From NCBI RefSeq assembly GCF_010093595.1, contig NW_022985451.1, positions 72,175-136,174 of the forward strand: 64,000 bases of DNA, given 5' to 3'. The stretch comes from Mytilinidion resinicola (taxonomy: Eukaryota > Ascomycota > Dothideomycetes > Mytilinidiales > Mytilinidiaceae). Every line of letters starts with the position of its first letter. Positions within the stretch are counted from its first letter, which is position 1. A program made the translations under genes and the position numbers. This document shows, piece after piece, positions 58,121 to 64,000 of the stretch. The notes beneath the pieces were generated by a model. The model made no database searches. It was not told where the DNA came from and saw nothing but the letters and a program-made list of their open reading frames with translations.

Positions 58121-61037
58121 TTACAACGCCGTCAAAACCGCCTGCACACCCACACTCCCCACATCCTCTCTCCGCATGACATACTGCCTCAGCTCCATAG
58201 CCTCATGCCCACCACCCCTCAGCCTCTCCCTCAGCGCCTCGGGCCCAATCACAAACAGGTTCGCTACCTCAACCAACACATCCATCGCACCAGGCTCCAG
58301 TTCTTCCCCAGTTGGCCACCCTCTGACTAGATCAACATACCCATTCATATCTTTGCTAACGACCAATCCACCCGCAAGCGACACACTGAATTTGCGCAGA
58401 TGCTCCAGCACCGCGGATCTCAAGCCCTTCGCGAGCTCTGCAAGGAACAGCCCGAGATTGCGCCCGTCGAGCGAGGCAGTGGCTTGAGTGGCGACGCGGC
58501 TGAGGAAAGTGGTGACAGTCTTGCAGGCGGGTGTTTCAGTAGACAAGGAGGTGAGGGCATCATCGTCGTCCTTAGGACGGAAGTCTGTCTTTTTCTGCTG
58601 TGCGAGGCAACGTGTCACCCATGCTAGCGCGGCGTCGAGTGTGCGGTTGATAATTGTGGAGATCTTGGCTTCGAGGGTGGCGAGGCTGTTCGTGGTTGCT
58701 TTTTCGATTTCGCGGCGGATGGTCAGGTTGGGAGTTGCCAGGGGGAGGAGGACGGTCTGGGTTGAGGTTTGGAGAAGATGGAGGATGGAAATTGCGGTGC
58801 GGAGGGAGGAGAGGTAGGTAAGGTCAGGAGGAGTTTTGGTCATAGATTCTTGGGCGGCTGCATGGTCGGCGGCGCTAGGCGTGGGTAAGTAGGGTAGCTT
58901 GTAGAAGTAGCAATTGGGACGGACTTACGCATCGAGAGCTGTTTCGAGATAGAGCTCGCCCATGTGTGACAGGAGCAGAGTAAGCAGTGCTTGGACATCT
59001 TTCGGTGTTTCGTTGCCGCCACTGAGTTCGAGGCCTCTGCCTACACCTTCTGCTAACCACTTTAGCATTCTCTTAGCATTAGGTAAGCTAAGTTTGCCAT
59101 CCTCGTCCGTGACTTCAATGTCCTTTTTCTCGCTATCGGTGTCTTTGAGGCCGGCAATACGCATCAGCATAGCTTTTTGAGAGGGTGGGAGGTCGGTTGA
59201 GTCCAAGCGGTCCATGTATGCGTCTCTTGCCGAAGAAATCAACTCTCGCCCTCTTTGTCCAAGTGATCCGAAATACGTTGTAGGCATCTTCCGTTTCCTC
59301 GACTTTGATTGATTCAGTGTTTGTTTCAGGCTCTTTGAAGGTAAAGCTTACATGATAAATAGTAAACTTGAGCAGAAGAGATGAGTAAAGCTCTTCTAAA
59401 TTCTTCTTTTCTCGTTCAATATACGACGAGCCTACAAAGTAGGGCACGAACAGATCATCAAGTTGCTGGTCTAGTGTAGCTGCAACTTGTGATGATACAG
59501 GTTCGGGGTGCTCCGTTAGTCCATGCGACTTTAGGTCGTCTACCAGAGCGGCAATATAACTCCTCGCGGCCTGTAACGAGCGGAGAAAGGCTAGAGAAGA
59601 CAGTTGATTCGCTTTATCAAGTACCATTTCAAGGCGTTGTTGTATCTTCTAGTGTTAGTGGCTTTGTAGAACTGGGTGGAAGTCATAAACTTACCGATTG
59701 TTGGAAAACTCTCTGCAAGAATCGTACCAGCACTTCGTCATAATATGGAAAGGCACGCTTGATGATAGCAGATTCTTCCTGGACGACGATTCTCACCTCG
59801 TCTACCAACGACTGCAGACTCGGTTCTACTCCAGGAGGTTCCGCATCAGGATCTTGCAACCGATCCCAACTGTGGATTGTCAATTCATATACTCAATGTC
59901 TTCGCGGTCACGGTAGAACATACGTCTCATTGTCCCCAGCTACTTCTTCAGTAATCAGCTGACTACGATCAATGAAGAATTGATGCTGATTAACGAATAA
60001 AGCCATGACACTCGCTCCGTCGCTAAAATCACGCAGAGCCACGGCACATTCCTGTCCATGACTGTCAGCATGGTGTTGTTTGATTATGAGTACGCATCTT
60101 ACCCTCATGCCATCAAAGTTTTGGCGCCGGTAAAACTCGTCGAATTGTTTCAATAGATCCTTTTCTAAGCTCTCCAAGAATTTCTCGATGATCTCCCGCG
60201 TTGGGTACCTGCTTTGGCCAGCGCCCGGCCGCTTTTTAGGTCCTTTTGCACCAGAATTTCCGTTCAGATGAGGCGTGCCTTCCGGGTCCAATCTTATACT
60301 GATCTTCAAGAGTTGCCGTGCAATATGGGCACAGCGTACTTTGCCGTCCCCGCCACCTAGTCTCCTGACGTCTTCCAGAGTCGACAAGTTTCCCTTTTCG
60401 CTCACTTCCATCCAGCATTGTATCAGGAATTTGGCATCCTGTGCTCTCTGTCTCTGCCGGTCCAGCTCTTCGAGTCTTTCACCAATCCGCACGGCAACAT
60501 TTCCTCCAGCATCCTGGTCGATTCCGTCACTTATGCTGCCATTCAGCGAACTATCCAACCTCTGGAAGTTGTCTATAGCCTGTTCAAGCTTCCTCCCCAG
60601 CGAGTCTACATTCTGGTTGTGTTGGGATTCGGCGCGGCGCACGGCGCCAGAGAGTTCATTCTCGTGGGATTCGAGTTCTTCAGAGAGAGAGCCGAGGCGG
60701 GAGAGGGCGTGTTCGAAGGTTCGTATGAGAGGCTTGGGGTCGAACGCGGCTGTGAAGTTGTTAGTATAGAGTATGGATAGACGGTGTTCTCGTCAAACCT
60801 TGCTGATTCCCGGGGCCAGAACCGCGCCTAGCAGGTATTGCGCTATCGGAGAGTGCTTCAATGAAGTCTTTGACTATGTAGTCTTTGCTCTATGTATCCG
60901 TATAAGCAATTGATCGGGCGGGATTCTGGATGGTGACTGACAGAGAAGGTATCTAGCGAAAAGGCAGGCCCTCTGACCGAGCCAGATCGCGTAGTCGTAG
61001 AGTAAATCGACGCATTGTCTGCCGCGGTTGCGGGCAT
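58121..61037 (-). CDS. sec10: exocyst complex subunit Sec10
   Basis: Sec10 is one of eight exocyst subunits that tether secretory vesicles at the plasma membrane. Eight exons (60942-61037, 60799-60889, 60103-60749, 59924-60051, 59695-59869, 59352-59648, 58929-59302, 58121-58874) give 853 residues, the usual fungal size. The start at 61037 gives MPATAADNASIYS. Family marks are FSLDTFSSKDYIVKDFI near the N-terminus, a coiled coil with ALSRLGSLSEELESHE, then ARQLLKISIRLD, FYRRQNFDGMRECA and KAMLMRIAGLKD. The acceptor of intron 5 is a tandem TAGAAG, so two forms differing by one Lys are possible. Intron 3 (51 nt) is stop-free and in frame. Confidence 0.92.
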
Positions 61038-61783
61038 CGTGGCTTATCACGGAGGTGGCATTGGACGTTGACGCGGGGGAGGGGTTGACGTCTCAGGGTC
61101 TTAGATGGTACGGTACGGGTGTTGCAGAAGTAGAAGTTCAGCGAGGGTAACAGCAAGTTTCAAATCAGCGTCAGCGCTACTTTCTATCATGGAGCTGTTC
61201 GGAGCTTCGACGTCGTCGCATCAAAGTTGGGCTGTTACGCGCTATGCCTAATCTAGAATACAGCTATATTTCTAGAAAGACTCTCTCGTCTGAAGCCCAG
61301 TGTGCCTTTGCTTTCAAGAAACACGGCGAGGGGTATTCAATCCAGCTAAGCTAAGACATAAAGGCACCAACTGGTACATGTAGTGACACAATTGTCTGCT
61401 TCGAGTCGAGCTGTTGATGAGACGATCAACATCACCGCAAGCCTCTACGCAGCGTCGTCGCAACAATGGCCGCTTCTATTGATTTTCTCCGCTGCAAATC
61501 GCATTGGCCGTTCCCCTACCTCGCCACGGCCTATGGACGCGCTGGCTGCAGCTTACCTGGCCTTTGAGGCTGGGGGCAGTGGCAATCGCTCTAGCATCGC
61601 CGTCCGTCTCACATGGCACCGACTCCACACCTAAACATGAACCTCATCCGCCGACAGAGCTTCTGATTCACCTCCGCCCTTCCCCAGTCCTTCGCTCAGC
61701 TGCTGTTACTCTCGTGTATATTACCCGGCCAGTCTTTCCCGCCTCGTCGAGCAATTCCGTGTTGCTCTCCCGCTGCCTGCACA
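61038..61783. promoter_or_regulatory. shared upstream region of sec10 and nus1
   Basis: 746 bp between divergent starts. No gene is supported inside, although a plus-strand frame at 61383-61634 is open. It presumably holds both promoters. Confidence 0.4.
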
Positions 61784-62955
61784 ATGACTACTCATGTCGA
61801 CCCTCGCGAACGACGAGCTTTCCACCACGACACGAATGAAAACAACCAGCAGCTCACCGCCGAGGAGCGCGAGAAGTTGCTAAAACCATATCTACCAGAG
61901 CCTCCCTCAGACCCGGCCTCGCCCGCAGGCTCGCCAGAGCGCAATGCGCGAAAAGCCCCCAAGAGTGTCCGCAAACAAAAGTCGATTCGCAGCTTTCTGG
62001 CCAACCAACTCCACGCACTCGTGTTTCTCATCACCCATACCATATTCTCCGTCTGGTTCAGATTCCGACGAGCCTATCATGCTGTCGTCCACCGCATCCA
62101 TGCCCTGTACCACTACCACCACCGGACGCCCGAATACATCAGGAAAGATGTTGCTAAGCTTGATAGAAAGCCGGAGCACGTTAGCGTTATTTTAGACCTC
62201 AACGAGAGCGATGATGATCAGGGCAACTCTGGATTGGAGGGACTGGTGCATGATGTGTGCGAGATTACTGCTTGGACTGTTAGTGCTGGCATTCCAATGC
62301 TGAGCGTGTACGAACAATCAGGTCAGTATTGCGCCGTGTTTCCTCGCCCAACTGTGCCCTATGCTGACACTGGAATAGGAATTCTCAAGAACTACATGCC
62401 TCAGCTTCACTCAGCCATCATGCTGACTTTGGGGTCCTATTTCGGCGAAGACCGTAAACCTATCCTCACCCTTCGCGCACCACTCATACAGGCCTTTAGC
62501 CCTCCAGCAACGCCTCCGAACGGCAATTCCCGTCCTTCCAGCCCTGATACCCCAGAGCCACTTCGAATCACAGTGCTCTTGTTAAGCCACACAGACGGCC
62601 GCGACACAATGGTCGACCTGACGAAGACGCTGGCCGACATGGCGCAGAAGAAGACGATAGACCCTGAGGATATTACCACTGATCTGATAAACTCGGAGCT
62701 CAGGGACGCGGTATCAGGAGAACCAGAGCTGCTCATACTGTTCTCGCCGCATGTAGTGCTTAAAGGTTATCCGCCATGGCAAGTACGACTGACGGAGATA
62801 TAGTAAGTCCTTTTAAATCCCTAGAGTGCCTTTTATTAGGTACGTGACTGATGCAGCGCTCTAGCCATGTGCCCGATAACGTCGGCGTGAACTACCAAGT
62901 GTTCCTCCGTGCACTATATAATTACGCAAAAGTGGAAATGCGGTTTGGGCGGTAA
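61784..62955 (+). CDS. nus1: dehydrodolichyl diphosphate synthase complex subunit Nus1
   Basis: Nus1 (animal NgBR) pairs with a cis-prenyltransferase (Rer2/Srt1) to make dolichol precursors at the ER. Three exons (introns 62322-62378 and 62803-62864) give 350 residues. A basic N-terminus leads to a membrane helix (LHALVFLITHTIFSVWFRF). The prenyltransferase-like domain follows, with HVSVILDLNE, DVCEITAWTVSAGIPMLSVYE and GILKNYMPQLH. After the second intron the C-terminus reads NVGVNYQVFLRALYNYAKV and ends MRFGR, carrying the family's C-terminal RxG-type catalytic motif (here RFG). Intron 1 is 57 nt and stop-free, so its retention would insert 19 residues. Confidence 0.92.
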
Positions 62956-63204
62956 TGTTCCAGCCCAAATGCATGCCCATCACCCCTCCTACACATACGT
63001 TCAACGAATACCTGTACAACAGTCTTGCTAAGCTGCACCGAAATACAATACCACCTCTAGCGCCAGGACACCATTTCCTTTCACATCTGTACCTTACTGT
63101 CCGGGTTGCCTGAATGGAGTTCTAGTATCTTGCACTATACCAACCTATATCATGTGCTTCCAACTTTCAAACCTAGTACTGACCTGGGGTGCCATAGTTG
63201 CAAA

Positions 63205-63486
63205 ATGGTCATGCAGGCAATTTATGAGAGCAGGAGGAAGTGGAGGCCAAACCGTGCTAGTACGGAGCTTAGTGCGGCTGTGGATGGGGCTACGGACGAG
63301 ACCGTGAAATCGTATATCTCGCCCCCGTCGTTCGTTTTACCGGATCATGATACCGAAAGTTCTGATGGGATGTTGAGCACAATTGTGGAGGACCAGAGTG
63401 GCGAGGAGCGCGCTGAGGCCGGCTCGGAGAGCTCGAACGAGAACCATCAGTCCAGTTCTTCCGTGAATATCGCTATCAACTTTTGA
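63205..63486 (+). CDS. doubtful hypothetical protein
   Basis: 93 codons from an in-frame ATG; the frame is open upstream to 63106 without an ATG. The encoded protein begins MVMQAIYESRRKWRPNR and has an acidic Ser-rich tail (SSNENHQSSSSVNIAINF). Codon content is unremarkable and no family is recognised. It could be a terminal exon of an unseen gene or a chance frame. Confidence 0.22.
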   Translation: MVMQAIYESRRKWRPNRASTELSAAVDGATDETVKSYISPPSFVLPDHDTESSDGMLSTIVEDQSGEERAEAGSESSNENHQSSSSVNIAINF

Positions 63487-63762
63487 TACGAGACTGTAAA
63501 GTAGACCTCATGGTGTATCTTTAGTGGATTAATTCAACACTGAAGTCAGTCTTAGCTGCATACCTGAATACGTGCTGAAGTTTCCCGGCAAACCTTGAAG
63601 ATCAAAAGGCTTGACATCACAACCGATACGTTCCATTTAAAGTGCAAACACTTTCCTGCCATGGAGCATCACCAGGAGACCTTGGTTTCGAGGACAAGTC
63701 ACGTGACTTGTACCAGCGAATCTGACTAGCGCGCTCGGAGAATTAACTTTAACGTAATCCAC

Positions 63763-63796
63763 AAGTTAGTGGCCCGCACAAGCTAGTGGCCCACCC
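63763..63796 (+). repeat. doubled 17-bp repeat at transposon left end
   Basis: Two adjacent direct copies of AAGTTAGTGGCCCGCAC and AAGCTAGTGGCCCACCC (period 17 bp) lie 38 bp upstream of a transposase ATG. This fits subterminal repeats or terminal inverted-repeat sequence of a pogo/Fot-type DNA transposon. The matching right end would be outside the window. Confidence 0.6.
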
Positions 63797-63833
63797 AACT
63801 CAACACGCGACGCGTCGTCCAACAACCACCCCA

Positions 63834-64000
63834 ATGGCAGCACCACAACAACAAGAAGCCATCTTTCAAGAAGGCAGAGTTATTCTAGGCGTTCAAGCCT
63901 ACAAGACCGGCCAAATTACATCCTTCCGAGGTGTTGAGAAACTATACGATGTGCCCAGAAAGACGGTTACGCGTCGCGCCCGTGGTATTCCTCCACAACG
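63834..64000 (+). CDS. pogo/Fot-type transposase, N-terminal part (cut by window edge)
   Basis: An ATG-started frame still open at the last base, with 55 residues visible. The sequence from EAIFQEGRVILGVQAYKTG through SFRGVEKLYDVPRKTV and TRRARG is the Psq/CENP-B-type helix-turn-helix that opens Tc1/mariner-superfamily pogo transposases: a basic DNA-binding helix followed by an R-rich linker. The DDE catalytic domain would lie beyond the edge, so intactness cannot be judged. No stop or frameshift is seen so far. Together with the repeat at 63763 it marks a mobile element entering at the right edge. Confidence 0.8.
   Translation, partial: MAAPQQQEAIFQEGRVILGVQAYKTGQITSFRGVEKLYDVPRKTVTRRARGIPPQ

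Larger units (their letters stand above)
62956..63833. other. intergenic, includes possible short frame and transposon edge
   Basis: 878 bp between nus1 and the transposase start. It contains the doubtful frame at 63205-63486 and, at its right end, the doubled terminal repeat of the transposon. No RNA gene seen. Confidence 0.45.

Overview
The window is nuclear DNA of a filamentous ascomycete (Pezizomycotina; a dothideomycete is my guess from protein style only). The evidence is dense single-copy genes on both strands, many introns of about 45-60 nt with GT-AG ends and CTAAC/CTGAC-like branch sites, and typical fungal families: Sel1-repeat proteins, a DUF1776 protein, a Pir-motif wall protein, yeast-type Prp4, Tel2 and Sec10. 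There are no operons, CRISPR arrays or phage-like regions. Exon models were built by hand: each junction was chosen so that reading frame and protein family both continue, and the spliced lengths are multiples of three.

Layout. 0-16 kb: a conserved fungal protein of unknown function, divergent from eIF3d; an acyltransferase-like gene interrupted by an in-frame TGA; a membrane protein with a lipase-like serine motif; mitochondrial ATP synthase subunit 4; a five-finger CCCH protein of the ZC3H3/Red5 type; and a Sel1-repeat gene with a 744-nt last intron. 16-25 kb: two long intergenic stretches around a bZIP factor with a predicted membrane anchor, then splicing factor Prp4. 25-33 kb: mitochondrial PP2C phosphatase Ptc7, a zone of decayed repeats, a second Sel1-repeat gene and a DUF1776 protein. 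33-50 kb: a run rich in genome-maintenance and quality-control genes (Wss1, Tel2, Uba3, a Cdc1/Ted1 phosphoesterase, an ANCHR-like protein, two small tandem paralogues, Fan1) ending at an intron-bearing tRNA-Leu(UAA). 50-64 kb: a Pir-motif GPI-type wall protein, a phosphate-type MFS permease, a candidate micro-gene, exocyst Sec10, the cis-prenyltransferase subunit Nus1, and at the right edge the start of a pogo/Fot-type transposon.

Most genes are housekeeping and act in separate pathways. The most notable observations concern gene structure and repeats: a six-nucleotide microexon in uba3, three GC-AG introns sharing the donor GCAAGT, an intron position shared by the two Sel1 paralogues, several stop-free introns of length 3n, the membrane-anchored bZIP protein, a tandem pair of uncharacterised small proteins, and a degenerate repeat array near 27.1-27.6 kb. 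I found no convincing wholly new system.
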